Origin: Ischnura elegans
Taxonomy: Eukaryota; Arthropoda; Insecta; Odonata; Coenagrionidae
Length of the DNA: 64,000 bases
NCBI RefSeq assembly: GCF_921293095.1
Contig: NC_060251.1
Coordinates: 88,584,566 to 88,648,565 of the forward strand
Direction: 5' to 3'
Numbering within the stretch: the stretch's first letter is position 1; each line of letters opens with the position of its first letter. The translations under genes and the position numbers were made by a program. Positions 34,301 through 45,800 of this stretch are shown piece by piece. The notes under the pieces were generated by a model, which ran no database searches, was not told the DNA's origin, and was given only the letters and a program-made list of their open reading frames with translations.

Positions 34301-37300
34301 TACTTTATCTAATATGTTCCCCTAATTACATGGTTTCGATGACCTTCATTTTTCCCTTTCTGCACCCGTACTCCTTTCATTCAAGAAATTTCATGGTAAA
34401 AATGTTATTTATTAATTTATTCATCAACAATTTATTTAGCTTATATAAGTCATTCATAAAAAATTGATACATTGAGGTCATGCTGACATTAGCCCCAGCG
34501 TGTTATTTCTTCCTTTCACTCTGCTGTGTCTAGATGAATGAATAGCTCCATTTCCCCATCTTGTTATCCATTCTTTGTCCTCATAAGTAGTTTCTACCAT
34601 TTTCAGAGGCAACTATTTTCATGGTTATTGGTTTTAACTGACTGGGGTTTAACTTTATGCATGCATTAGGCCCTGAAAGATTTATTTTTGTACGGTAACA
34701 TCTGGTGTTATCTCTGGCACTCACATCATCTGTCGTTCATTGGCAGTTTTTCTACTTAATGGCCGAAATAAAATTTTATCCCATGATATTTACTGAGGTA
34801 CAGCCATGATGTTATAAGATCAACTGCTTAAAATCAAATGATGCTTTCTATGTTGAAGTATACCTTAAAATTCTTGTAGCCAATTGCCTGGGAATGTATT
34901 CATTTTTCCTTTTTAATTTTGAGCAGAAGAAAGATTGCCAGATAATGAGAGTGAGTTATAACCTGGGATGTTGTTCTCCAGTTGGTTCATTCTCATTGTA
35001 GGAATTCAAGGTCAAAGATAGTATCACTGAAGTGAGGGAAACATCAGATAATCAGTCACTTTAGGTGTAACTCTGTTATGATTTATCTATCATTTACTTT
35101 GTTCATGGGTGACAGTGACTTATGTCCATTGAACATTCATGGGACTTTTTCAATGTGCTGAAATAATGATAAAATGAAGTCTTATGACTCACTAAATTAC
35201 AATGAATGATTCTTCTGAGAGTCTAAAGGTGTGATACTTACCATTTGTAGGGAGGGAATTGCAAAAGGTAGGAGGAAGATTTGAGTGGATGTGGTTTACT
35301 GAATCAATTATGATCCCTTGTTTGGTTTAAATGGCAGCCTAGTGCAATCAACTTTCCTTTTTATCCTTCCTCCCTCTCTACTTGAGGTGCTGTTGCTTGT
35401 GATATTAAAAGTGATTACAGGTATAATTTGAAAACAACTACACAAAAGACAAGTTACGGAATAGTAAAAAAAAATAAAACTGGCATCTACTGTGGATTTT
35501 ACCATTAATCATTAGCTTTCTGGTTCACTGTGTAAACCATTAATATATGAAATATTCATCATACTCATGGAACAAGGTGCTGCGTTTCTGGATGTTAAGG
35601 AGTTTAATTTTAAAAAGAAATTGAGTTGCGCCTTTCTATGTAGAGGCAAGTTATTCCTTTTCCTGTTGAATCGTATCTATTGGTGATTCTGTGTGTTCAT
35701 AGCTATATATTCCTGGGAGTTGGAGGGAAAAATAATGTTGGGTAATTCAACCAATAGAAAAGGAACTTGACTGGGTGTTAAGTAAACTTGCTTGTACATT
35801 TTTACTTTTTAGGCAGCTACTCAGTTTTTGTATATGTACTTCTATATCCATGTATTTGTTCTGGACTTTTTTCAGGTTTAAAGATAATCCCATTGGCATC
35901 AGTCGAGATGACTACCTGAAGTTTTTCCACTTTCTCAATAATATTAATGATGTGGATACTGCCTTAACTTTCTACCACATTGCTGGTGCTTCAATAGATC
36001 AAGGTAAATGTAATATTATTTTCTTTCTTGGAAGAGTCATGTACGATCAAAGAAAAAAAATGAAAGAAAAAAATGGAGTTAAAGAATTGTTTGTTTCATT
36101 TTAAGGAAAATTAATTGATTTTGCTTGTGATCAGTAAGAAAAGCTCTAAGCTTATTGTATGAATAAAAATTTCTGCTTAAAAATTGACCTATTTTACCTT
36201 TTTTATAGCTCCTCCTATTCCCCCAAAGCTGTAAGCTTCATTGGAATTTTTCTATAATCTTTTATTTGCCTACCCTGTCGTCATCTGCAGAAATAAGAGT
36301 TCTAAACTAACCTCATAGTATATTTTTTTGGAAATTGTTGTCCACAAACTGACCGAGATATTACTTTCCCAGTGAAAAATTTTATGAAACTTGATTTTTA
36401 TACTTTTTATCCTCGTTTCTAATTTCAGGAACATTGAAGCATGTCGCAAAAACTGTGGCTCATGTGGATCTTAGTGATCATGTCATTGATGTAGTGTTCA
36501 CCATCTTTGATGAAAACAGTGAGTAGAATTTGTTAGCGATTTCATTATTTTTATCATTGTTTACTTAAAATTTTACCTTTTTTTTATGTACGCCAAATAA
36601 TTTTGTGGCTATGGAATGAATTAAAATCGTAAGTGTCTTAATGGACTGGGAAACAAAGGAAGTTACTTCCCCTTTAGAAAATAAATTGCACCACTTGATG
36701 TGGAAGCATTAAAAGTGGAATTTTGAGGAGGAGAAATGGTTTACTTTGTGAAGAAAAGAGTAGAAAGGAAAGGTTGAAATCACATTTGAATCATATTGAA
36801 TTTTTGAGGAGAAAGATAGAATTTTGAAATAAGTTTTAAAATTTTGGTGCATCTAATTAACCATTATTGCTGTCATGGGTATTATACCAGTCAAGGTTGG
36901 TTTGTGTGGAACATTTTATGGGTAACTCTTTCCAGTCCTCATTGCATATTCCCACCTTGCATTTTCTTTGTGTTTGTGACATAAGGGCTACCTATTTTTT
37001 TTATTCTATCCTCAAGATTTGTTCTCTTTCCTCATCCCTCTTTTCCACTCAACTTTCAACTCACTTTATTATGATTTTAAGCATCACCTCACCCGTAAGA
37101 ATGTTCCCCAACCACACTCTCTGACTCCTCCTAATATCCTCCTGAACTTCTCTTTCCTCCCTTTCCATATCTATATAATGTCTTTGGTTTTCTTTTTTTC
37201 CGTCTATTTCTCCTTTTTCTCTCACCTACATGCCTACATCTCAACACCTTATGCCTCATCTTGTCGTTTCTCTGTGTCCACATTTCTGCACTAGAAGGCT

Positions 37301-40300
37301 TTACACTCCAGTGTAATGACTGTGTTTTTCTGTGAATTATTAATTATTAAGAGGGGTCAATCTATGTAAAGTGTTTGGTGTAGTTATTATCGTATTTGGT
37401 AATTAACCTGGCGTAAGTGATTATTGGAAGAGTATAAATTAGTCAATTATAGTTAGTGGTCATATCCAGACATTTGGTGGGTCAACTATAGTCAGCCTCG
37501 TTGGCGACGGGGATAAGTCCTGTCCTACCATAGCGAAGGTCATGGGTTCAAGTCCTGCCTGGATAGGTTGTGCCTTCCAGGACATGGGTGTGTGATTGTC
37601 TGTTGTTGATTTTTAAAACTCCCAATGTAAAGGCCTCATTGTGCTGTTTTCGGGGGTAATTGAAATAAATAAAAATACATGCATATGCATACATGCTTAG
37701 ACTAGAAGGCACTCATATGCAATAATAGAGTGATATTGCATTTTCATGAAGGCCTGAGGAATTCAATTTGTGGGAGACTCCCATGGGCAATACATATGTA
37801 ATACTTGAAAGCACATAATTATGCAATTCATTTTGGATATAAGTATGTACTTTTTTCAGAAATACCACCCTCCCCCTCTAGATCAGTACATACAGCTAAA
37901 ATTTTCTTGTCTATACAGCTAAGCTAAAAATGTGTATCATTTGAATACAGGAAAAAATATTTGTTAGATAATTGAAGGCAAGCAGTTGATGAAAGACTAA
38001 GTTACCAGCATGGTAAAGTTTGTAAATTAATTACAATAGTAGTTGACATCTTGAATTGTGGCTATTGTTCCCATAGTCGTTTCTAAGTAAGCTATAAGCA
38101 CAATTTTTCAAGGATATAAAAATTATTTGTTATGTAATAATAATAATAATAATTTTTATTGTTCCTTGAGATCACATGTTCCGGTGACATTGGAAGTCGT
38201 CAAAATAAAGTAAATAATTAAAGTAATAGTTACAAATAAATGAAGTGATATAACATTTACAATTTTTACAGATAAAAGAAAAAAAGTTAAAATTTTAGTG
38301 GTTGATGGGCAAAGATTACTCCGAGCCCAACATAAAATCCTTCAGGCTATAATAGTTATTTTCTATTAAATATTTCTTCAAAGCATTCTTGAATGGTGTA
38401 GGTGGAAGACATTTAATATCATACGGTAGCCTGTTGTATATTTTTGATAGGGAGAAAAGGGGTCCTTTTTGGCAGAAAGTGCTATGGTAGTCTTTGAGGT
38501 GAATGTCATTGGTGGTTCTGGTAGCGTGATTATGGAGAGAACTATTTTTTGGAAAGTATTCAGGGTTATTCTTAACAAAAGAGGCACAGTTGAGTATGTA
38601 CAGTGATGGGAATGTTAGTATTTTCAGATCATTGTAAAGAGGTAAGCCAGGTGCTCGCATAGAAACTCTGGCCATGGCTTTCACTGCACGTTTCTGCATA
38701 GAGAAAACTTTGTGGCAGCAGCTAGCATTACCCCAAAAGATGATGCCATAAGTTAGGTGAGGATATATTTTGGCATAATATATCATCTTCAGAGTATCAA
38801 TGGTAGTTACTTCAGCCAGCTTTCTTATAATAAATATGCCAGTGGATAGTTTATTCATTATATAATCAATATGTGATGACCAGTCAAGGTTGTCAGTGAG
38901 GATAACACCTAATAATTTTGTTGAATGTGCCCGGGAAATCACATGAGGACCAACATTTAAGATCATACTTGAGGTACATGGAGACCGGTTGCCATGGAAC
39001 TGAAGAAAAACTGTTTTGTCAATGTTGACTTGAAGGGCGTTATCATGACACCATTCTGACATGCTGTTGATACTGCTTTGTGTGGTATTAACTAGGTCGC
39101 TCCTATTTACCTCACTTGAAATGATTGAGGTGTCATCTGCATATAGAATGGCATTTTGGAGGAGGGGTTTGTCTGGCAAGTCATTAATGAAAATTAGGAA
39201 TAGCAATGGCCCTAGTATAGAACCCTGTGGTACTCCTGCTTTCACAGTAAGGGGATTTGACTTAACTACTGTAATGCTTTTTGCTGTTCTGGAGGTATAT
39301 TTGACAAATTGCTGACGGTCAGTTAGGTATGATGACAACCAGGAGAGAGCTTTCCCCAAGATGCCCACTGACTGCAGTTTAGAGAGGAGAATTTCATGAT
39401 TAATTCGATCAAAGGCTTTGCTTAGATCAAAGAAAACACCAGCTGCTAATTTGCGTTCCTGAAAAGCTGTGCATAGTTGGTTTAATAACTGAAAGATGGC
39501 TGTACTTGTGGATTTGGATTTACAGAAACCGTGTTGGGCATTTTTCAGTATTTTAAAGGTTTTGAGATAACTCATTACACGATGGTAAAAGAGTTTTTCG
39601 AATATCTTTGAGAAGGCAGACAGTACAGATATAGGTCTGTAGTTTGCCGAGTCATTTAGAGGGCCCTTCTTATGAATTGGGGTAATTGAAGCATATTTGA
39701 AAAGGTCTGGGAAGACTCCAGAGCATATGGAGGTATTAAATATGTCAGAAAGGGGACCAGCAATGACTTTGGCAACATGCTTAATTATAGGCATGGGTAT
39801 ACCATCAGTACCTGCTGACCAACTATTTTTGAAGGAGTGAATAATGTGAATAATTTCAGTTTGCGTGCTTGGGAAGAGAAAAATACTCTGTTCGGGGTTG
39901 ACTACTTTGAAATCAATTGTGGAATTCAGGGTTGAGGGTGAGTAACAGAATTGTTTATTGAAGCTATCTGCAGTGATTGATGGATCAGAGCAAGGAGTGC
40001 CATTAAAGAAGATCGGGGAGGGGGTCAGGGTTCCACAGGAGGATTTTGTATTATCTTTGATCACTTTCCATGAAGCCTTTATAATGTTGTTTGAGTTTTT
40101 TATGTATGTATCAATTTTAATCCTACGTTCATTGTATACCATAGATTTATGTATGTTCCTAAAGAAATATGAAATAGCATTGGAATACATTCCTAATGTA
40201 ATTCATTGTGTTTTTGTATTTTGTGATTGATCTGTTTTAATTTGGGTCCTCTCTTTATTTCACAGTGGATGGTCAGCTATCTAATAGAGAATTTGTGGCA

Positions 40301-40420
40301 GTCATGAAGAATCGTCTTCTACGTGGACTTGAAAAACCTAAGGATACCGGCTTTGTCAAGCTGATTCAATCTGTTATCAAGTGTGCCAAGGAAACAAAAC
40401 CTACTCTTCTTGATATTTAA
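31236..40420 (+). CDS. MICU1: MICU1, mitochondrial calcium uptake protein 1 (3' part of gene, six coding exons)
   Basis: The exons are 31236-31396, 32990-33106, 33961-34085, 35876-36003, 36429-36518 and 40266-40420 (stop TAA at 40418-40420). All have AG/GT borders and all junction phases agree. The product is the Ca2+-sensing regulator of the mitochondrial calcium uniporter, located in the intermembrane space. The visible part covers EF-hand 1 ([13 protein letters not shown]), the central lobe with the family-typical RSQTS..RHRD and ALTTYFFG blocks, the NINDVDTAL block, EF-hand 2 ([13 protein letters not shown]) and the C-terminal helix. A cysteine in VIKCAKET aligns with the MICU1 cysteine reported to form a disulphide with MICU2. 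Both EF loops keep the acidic residues at positions 1, 3/5 and 12. The targeting peptide, polybasic region and N-terminal lobe are absent, and I found no exons for them between 1 and 31235. The blocks match MICU1 better than MICU2 or MICU3 as I recall those families. Confidence 0.95.
31397..32989 (+). other. MICU1: MICU1 intron
   Basis: Intron between the EF-hand 1 exon and the central-lobe exon. AT-rich with poly-T runs. I see no mobile element or second coding signal in it. Confidence 0.8.
32990..33106 (+). CDS. MICU1: MICU1 exon, central helical lobe
   Basis: Exactly 39 codons, phase 0 at both ends, from [12 protein letters not shown] to QREILSLE. The acceptor CCGTTTTTCAG has a good pyrimidine tract and the donor is GTGAGT. 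The SALTTYFFG and [11 protein letters not shown] blocks are MICU1 hallmarks. Confidence 0.95.
33961..34085 (+). CDS. MICU1: MICU1 exon, helical lobe before second half
   Basis: Acceptor CTCTCCTCAG, donor GTAAGG at 34086. 41 codons plus two bases, [12 protein letters not shown] to RVKKQ, with the final Gln codon split across the intron. It corresponds to the human MICU1 segment with ERHDP and LLAYSG. Confidence 0.94.
35876..36003 (+). CDS. MICU1: MICU1 exon with NINDVDTAL block
   Basis: Acceptor CTTTTTTCAG, donor GTAAAT. One base completes Gln, then [17 protein letters not shown], then the near-invariant [13 protein letters not shown] and AGASIDQ, then one base of the next Gly codon. An open frame runs upstream and downstream into intron, so the splice sites define the exon. 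Confidence 0.95.
36429..36518 (+). CDS. MICU1: MICU1 exon, helix and first half of EF-hand 2
   Basis: Acceptor TAATTTCAG, donor GTGAGT at 36519. 90 nt encode the end of Gly, then [18 protein letters not shown] and VVFTIFDEN, plus one base of the next codon. The EF-hand 2 calcium loop (DEN-MDG) is split by the following 3.7-kb intron. Confidence 0.94.
36860..37320. other. Pyrimidine-rich intronic stretch
   Basis: About 450 bp of strongly C/T-biased plus-strand sequence in the last MICU1 intron, containing two overlapping spurious open frames. It may be a remnant of an old element, but no family is recognised. Confidence 0.3.
37491..37676 (+). repeat. tRNA-derived SINE in last MICU1 intron
   Basis: Starts CAGCCTCGTTGGCGACGGGG (A-box-like) and has a B-box-like GGGTTCAAGTCC about 50 bp on. 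A tRNA-unrelated body follows, then an AAATA-type tail (AAATAAATAAAAATA). The same organisation and head occur at 52852-53046, so this is a dispersed family. The copies are clearly diverged. No clean target-site duplication is visible. Confidence 0.75.
38136..40215 (-). mobile_element. 5'-truncated non-LTR retrotransposon (LINE), antisense in MICU1 intron
   Basis: The minus strand carries a long RT frame (38316-40190). It is followed by about 160 bp of 3' UTR with an AATAAA and a (TAA)n-type tail, seen as TAATAATAATAATAATAAT at 38138-38156 on the plus strand. The apurinic-like endonuclease is absent: a stop lies just upstream of the frame and the element ends within about 60 bp of the MICU1 exon at 40266. 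The 5' limit (about 40200-40240) is uncertain. No clear target-site duplication was found by eye. Confidence 0.85.
38316..40190 (-). CDS. LINE ORF2 fragment: reverse transcriptase (624 codons, no endonuclease)
   Basis: The RT domain is recognisable in order: [18 protein letters not shown], the [16 protein letters not shown] block, [18 protein letters not shown] with the first catalytic Asp, [14 protein letters not shown], the catalytic YADD at about residue 350, then [12 protein letters not shown] and a C-terminal region with YNRLPYDI. There is no frameshift or stop. The protein would copy its own RNA by target-primed reverse transcription, but the element lacks the endonuclease half and so is probably not autonomous. 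The motifs fit the Jockey/CR1 group of LINEs; I cannot fix the clade. The Met at 40190 is simply the first in frame, since a stop lies at 40203-40205. Confidence 0.88.
   Translation of the reverse strand: MYSNAISYFFRNIHKSMVYNERRIKIDTYIKNSNNIIKASWKVIKDNTKSSCGTLTPSPIFFNGTPCSDPSITADSFNKQFCYSPSTLNSTIDFKVVNPEQSIFLFPSTQTEIIHIIHSFKNSWSAGTDGIPMPIIKHVAKVIAGPLSDIFNTSICSGVFPDLFKYASITPIHKKGPLNDSANYRPISVLSAFSKIFEKLFYHRVMSYLKTFKILKNAQHGFCKSKSTSTAIFQLLNQLCTAFQERKLAAGVFFDLSKAFDRINHEILLSKLQSVGILGKALSWLSSYLTDRQQFVKYTSRTAKSITVVKSNPLTVKAGVPQGSILGPLLFLIFINDLPDKPLLQNAILYADDTSIISSEVNRSDLVNTTQSSINSMSEWCHDNALQVNIDKTVFLQFHGNRSPCTSSMILNVGPHVISRAHSTKLLGVILTDNLDWSSHIDYIMNKLSTGIFIIRKLAEVTTIDTLKMIYYAKIYPHLTYGIIFWGNASCCHKVFSMQKRAVKAMARVSMRAPGLPLYNDLKILTFPSLYILNCASFVKNNPEYFPKNSSLHNHATRTTNDIHLKDYHSTFCQKGPLFSLSKIYNRLPYDIKCLPPTPFKNALKKYLIENNYYSLKDFMLGSE
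40266..40420 (+). CDS. MICU1: MICU1 terminal coding exon, end of EF-hand 2 and C-terminus
   Basis: Acceptor CTTTATTTCACAG ends at 40265. The codon for Met is completed, then [24 protein letters not shown] and [18 protein letters not shown]. GLEKPKD.GF is strongly conserved in MICU1. The acceptor lies only about 60 bp from the 5' end of the antisense LINE in the preceding intron. Confidence 0.95.
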
Positions 40421-41603
40421 TGAATCGCTTTGGTCTCATGTTTTGCGTACCTGGTCTACTTTTTCTAAAATAGGTTTGTCATTTTCTCACTCATTCTCCT
40501 ATCATAATATTCAAATGCTCCGGTTTTTTCGGTTACATCACTTGCTTTCTTCATGGTGTTTGTTATTATTTTTCCTTATGCAACATAAGTTTATGTGGAA
40601 CAAGCAACAAATGTGATTACACATTATCAAGAATTCTTTAGCCATAGAAGCGGAACTTATTATTTTTAATTAATGATTATATTTTGTCATGTAAATCTTT
40701 TTCTCACTCTTTGAATGTTTTTAAAGAGTATAGATTACAATACGTGCATAAAATTTGAGAAATTTTACTTTCTCTGTGCCTTAGCCACACTTGAACATCA
40801 GATTATTCGTGAAATTTAGGAATTCAGTACATTGCTGAAGTTGGATATTACGCACTGAGAATTTAAGATTTTAAATATCAGGCCTCTTTTATTGAAGGTA
40901 GTTTTAAAGAAGTGGCCATAATGTCTTATGTGTGTGTTTTTGAATGAGAGTTTGTACTAAACATTTTTGATGAAAGACCCCATTAGTATGCTTTAAAATA
41001 GTTTTGCATTAGTACTTACAAGATTTCTATGAGAGTAGTTGGTATGTAATTTTATGGCTCATGTGGAATTAGTAGCTAAGACATGAGTATCAACTATCAA
41101 TGAAGACAGTTATGATAAAACTTATTTTATATGTCGGATTGCTGATCACAATGAGTTTGATGTGTGAATGATTTCAACCTCTAAAATAATCAACTGATAT
41201 ATGGGAATTATTGTTCTGCTTCAAAAATTAAGTTGAATTCAGGAATTCCTTTATATGTACAAATTATTTATTTTGCCAAGCAGACTATCTCTGTTCCACT
41301 CAAGAGACTAAAGTATAGTTTCGCATAGCTAGAGCATTCAAAAGATAAAATTGGCTCTTCTTCTCAATTTTTCAGTTGCTGAAGTCTTTTGAAAGCCATG
41401 CCTATGTAATAAAAGGCATTTGACTTAAATTGCTTTTTACAAGAAGTTATGACTCTTTTTCTATAAGACAGGCATTTACTGTCTGAAGCAAATCCATAAG
41501 AATGCTATTAGACTGTAATAATCTCCTAGTTGTATTGATATTTTTGTGAGACTGATGTAAGACCTTGGTTAAGTAGAGCATATAAGTACATATAATTGTT
41601 ACT

Positions 41604-41609
41604 AATAAA
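41604..41609 (+). promoter_or_regulatory. Candidate proximal polyadenylation signal of MICU1
   Basis: AATAAA hexamer about 1.18 kb after the stop codon, in transcript orientation. A moderately U-rich stretch follows. No transcript evidence. Confidence 0.35.
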
Positions 41610-42814
41610 ATTTCCAGTTCATAGCCTTAATGCTGGAGTTCTTCTCTGGAGAATTCTAAGAATCTTGAGGTTAACAATCTTTCTCTAGTATTCAACAATA
41701 GAAAAAGGAGTGGATGGAATTTTTGTACTCGTAAATATGGACATCTTATACTTGATTTTTTCATTCATTCCGTTTTGTGCAACATGGGTGTGTGTGATGT
41801 TTGGTTTTTACCATCATTGCGATGCAAATGCAGTTATTAATTTATGTTTGGTCCCCATACAATTCTCCACTTAATTTCATGCTCTATTTCATTTTCAGTT
41901 GATGTTTGATAGCTTAAGTATGTGTGGATATTTTAAGTACTTAGTTAATTTCCTGTCTTAATCTGTCATTAACCTATACATGCTCAATAATGTATGGTCA
42001 GTGGATGAATGAATCTGCCAACATTGATACCAGAAATGCTAAAGAGCTGTAATTGATGGGTCTCAGTAATTGTTGAGAAGTTAGGCCCTGCATGCTAATC
42101 AAAAGGATACAAAAGGGAGAAAAATATAGTGCCTGTAAAATATATGTATAATTCAACTTTGTTATCAAGCACAAATGTTAGATGGCGGGAAAGTATTTGT
42201 CAATATTATGGATTCTATATATTGGGCAAATTTTATAGCTGTTAAGTGATATAACTACCTAGAACATCATAGCCATCAAATGTTGGAAGTTTGGTGCAGT
42301 TGTCCGAGTTTCACAGAATGTAGGCTATTGAAATGAGTTGCTCTTTACCTGTTATATAGTTGGTACATGTTACATTTATTTTGAAAAGCATGCATGTGTG
42401 AAAATGGACAAGGATTTGTGCGAGAATATTATCTAGTCCTCTAATTGAACTTAAAAGGTCAACAGCTTGCTGTAAGATTGTTATTGAGAGATCATGGGGT
42501 AAGACTGATACATAAATGGGTTTGATAACTGCACTTCAGTTGCGGTAAAACCTGTGTGTAACTGTTGTTAAATGAAAATGGATTTTCAGTATTTGACTTC
42601 ATTTTATTTGTAAGAAACTGAGAATCAGCTTTATTATGGTATCTTAAGTTAAAAGTTGGTGATTCATATTTATTGTAAATTTTGGTTTGTAAGCCTTGAT
42701 AAATGTGTTTAAATTTTATTTATTATGACTAGGAATTGTACTTGATTTAGCATTAGTTTGCCTTTGTAGATATGTCAAAACTCAAATTTTGCTATTCTTT
42801 CTAATGATGTTTTC

Positions 42815-42820
42815 AATAAA
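42815..42820 (+). promoter_or_regulatory. Candidate distal polyadenylation signal of MICU1
   Basis: AATAAA hexamer about 2.4 kb after the stop, followed within 40 bp by GT/T-rich sequence that could serve as a downstream element. This is an alternative end to the 41604 site. Confidence 0.35.
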
Positions 42821-42835
42821 CAAGATTGAGAAGTT

Positions 42836-45800
42836 TATTCCTTTTCATTCGCTATTCAGTGCTGTGTTTTTTCATCTGTCACCTCCCCTGTAAAAACCTG
42901 TGTTCATGGGCAAACCATATGCTTATCTTTCCTTCAAAACTAGTCAATGTAGAGTCATTAACTCTCGTATTTTGGTGTGGATGTGAGATTGTTGCTAAGG
43001 AAGACTAGATTCTATTGATTATGCAAAAATGTCATTGCTAATACCTTAATTGAATGGCCACCTCTTTTCTTCCATTCAAATGTATCACATATTCTGGTAA
43101 TCAGGTTATGTTCTTCTCTCCAATTTTTTTCTCCAATTACAATGCATGACTAATACATTTTAGGTTAGTTTCATTCATCAAAGAAAACGAAAGGCATTGA
43201 TTGCGATTCGTTACCCAACATAAATGTATTCAAAATATATAAATTATTTGGTTTTAGAAATCCCAGTTTAGATGGATTTTAATGGTCAATTTTAACCTCA
43301 TTTGGAAAATGCCAGATTGACACCCATGCTATGCCACTCCACGGGACGTCACAGGGACCTAGATGCTATACGAGTAGTCAGGAGTTTTACTTCGCCCGAG
43401 ATTACTAATGCATGCATGAGACACAGAGCTCAGGGAAACATCTCTTAAAAATCACCTATTAAAATTGCCCATGGTCGGAAAGTTTCCTTTGGTTGATAGG
43501 GTATAAATAATTCTTAATGTGAAAAATTCACTCAGTTTTCGTGCAGAAAATGGGGATTTAGACCACAAATTTGTGATAGTGGGAGAGAAATTAAAGTTTT
43601 AAAGCAAAAGATTTAGAAAAGTTAAATGTGAGAGGAAGTGAATCTAGCAGCTCTTGAGAGGCTTAGAGAAGTTAATACTAGGAAGTAGTGGACAATACTT
43701 CATATGAGTTGGAAGAGATGCAGTCTTTGAGGAGGGTTAGCAAATGTTAAAAATGTAAGTAATAAAAGTGGTTAAGTGGTCCATTGGAAATATGGAGAGA
43801 AGGATAAAGAAACAAATATCTCAGTGAATTTGGTAAGAAAAATGGGGGAAAGAATGAAGTGGAAGAATTTAGAGACAGATTTGACGCAAAATGTAAGTGA
43901 TCAATAGTAGAATATGCCGGTAAAGATAGAAAGCAAGAGAGGCTTTGTGGAAAAGGTATGATGAAGTAGTATTTAATTTTCGGAAGGTGGAAGAGGTAGG
44001 CTTGTTGTACACCAAAGTGAATTCATTATTTGGCATAGGAAATTAGTGCACCGAATTTTAGGCTTCATGGGATTGATGTTAACAAGACGGGAAGAGGCTC
44101 AGAATATGTAGGTGGTAATATGGTACGGATAATCTGAATGGCAGTGAAAACAAGCAAGAGCGATTAAACAGAAAGACTTTAGGAAGCATTATTGTTGTGA
44201 TAATAACTACAATTAATGGGATTGAAATATCGAACAAAAGGCTGAGTTTTGCACTTCTTATTCTGAAAGGAACAGTGATATTAATCTCTAACTTAGGTAC
44301 TTTGAGAAATAACATCTTACTTTGGGAAAAAGGTAGTTAGGTGGATAATCCATTTTTGACTGTTTTTACACAGCTTCATCTAGTGTAATAGGTGCCTCAC
44401 TTAGAATAACTCAGCTGTTTCCATTATTCCATCCCTGAATGTTAGTTGGATGGGTAATCCTATCTTCTGGAACAAGGTTTAACTCCAGCGGAATAATTGA
44501 CTCAAGCACTTTTGTGGTCATTCCCGACTCCTCACCCCTCGACAGTTAGTTTCATCAGTTTGCTTTTTAAGGGAAAAATTAATATTACAGGATTTGCAAT
44601 ATTTGAAGCATCGCCTTGCTCCGTTGAGGTGATCAGTTAACACCTATGATTATTTTTCATTATTAGGAGGATTGGAATTTGTAGAATTTGAATGTTAATT
44701 GTTGAAAAAGAATATGTAATAATGTGTAATTATTTTGTACTTCTTATGTTGCCCAGTTGAGTTGCTGATTACCAGTGATTTTTGTAATTTACCTTTTATT
44801 ATTTTTCTCTATTTTCTCTTGTCATTTCCATTTATGTCTGTATTTTTTGCTTTGAGATATTTTCCGTGAAATAAGCCTGACTTTGAATTTAATTCCAATG
44901 ATTGTTATTTTTAGTGCTGAAAGTTCATTGCTTGTTTTTATACTTTTATGCATAACAATGAATCCTGGGTGTTTGTTTAATAACATGTAAATCTGTTCAA
45001 ACTTATGTTCACGGCAAAATTAAGACTCCACAAACAGCAGTAGGGATAATCAAGTTTCCTCATTGATGCATTGACTCTGGTAGAATGATCATTTTTAAAC
45101 GCAGTTGGAGTTTTTGTAAGAGTTAGTGTTAGATGATGATTATTAGTTAACTCTTTGAACCTATGGGGGTTAATGATGAAGTCCATTTGCAATATGCTAT
45201 TTTAACCTGCTGGCTCACTATGCTATGGCTGGAAATTTGTAGGGACACCTAATTTTGCAAACTAGGATAAAGATTTTAGTAAAATTTAACAGTGCTTAAT
45301 TCCATAATTCCAAATATATAGATTGCTAACTATATCACAGCCTAAGTTAATCATTTCTGTAAAGGCCGTATTAAAATCAGTAGGAACAAACATTTTTGAA
45401 GTGAAATTATTGCCCTATGGCATAGCCGCAGTACTTCAGTGGTTCTAATAATCGTAGATGGTCTTGGTATTCTATTTTTATTATGCCCTTCTTAATGTAA
45501 ATATTTAAGAGAGATGTGTCTGTATTTTTTGGATACTGTTTGCTACAAACTTATCAAGCAATATTATGTGGCTTAGCTGGGCAGTGGTAGATTAAAATGC
45601 TACTGTGTTACAAATAGTAAGGCTAAAAGAGAAAGAAAATTGATTTCAATTTCTCCATCTTCTGGTTGAAAATTGATTTTGTCTGAATGTGTAAGCTTTG
45701 CTGGGTCTTCCCTTAGTTTCCTTTATTTTTTTAGCTTACCTGGCTTAACCACCAAAGGTATCCCTCCATCTCATTTAACTCTATGCTACTTAAATATGGG

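Larger units (their letters stand above)
40421..42835 (+). other. MICU1: Probable MICU1 3' UTR
   Basis: AT-rich sequence directly after the MICU1 stop with no recognisable transposon or coding frame. Two canonical AATAAA signals (41604-41609 and 42815-42820) could end a short (about 1.2 kb) or long (about 2.4 kb) UTR. The extent is inferred from these hexamers only. Confidence 0.45.

Noticed and set aside
38138..38156. Independent (TAA)n microsatellite
   Set aside because: It sits exactly at the 3' end of the antisense LINE and is better explained as the LINE tail.
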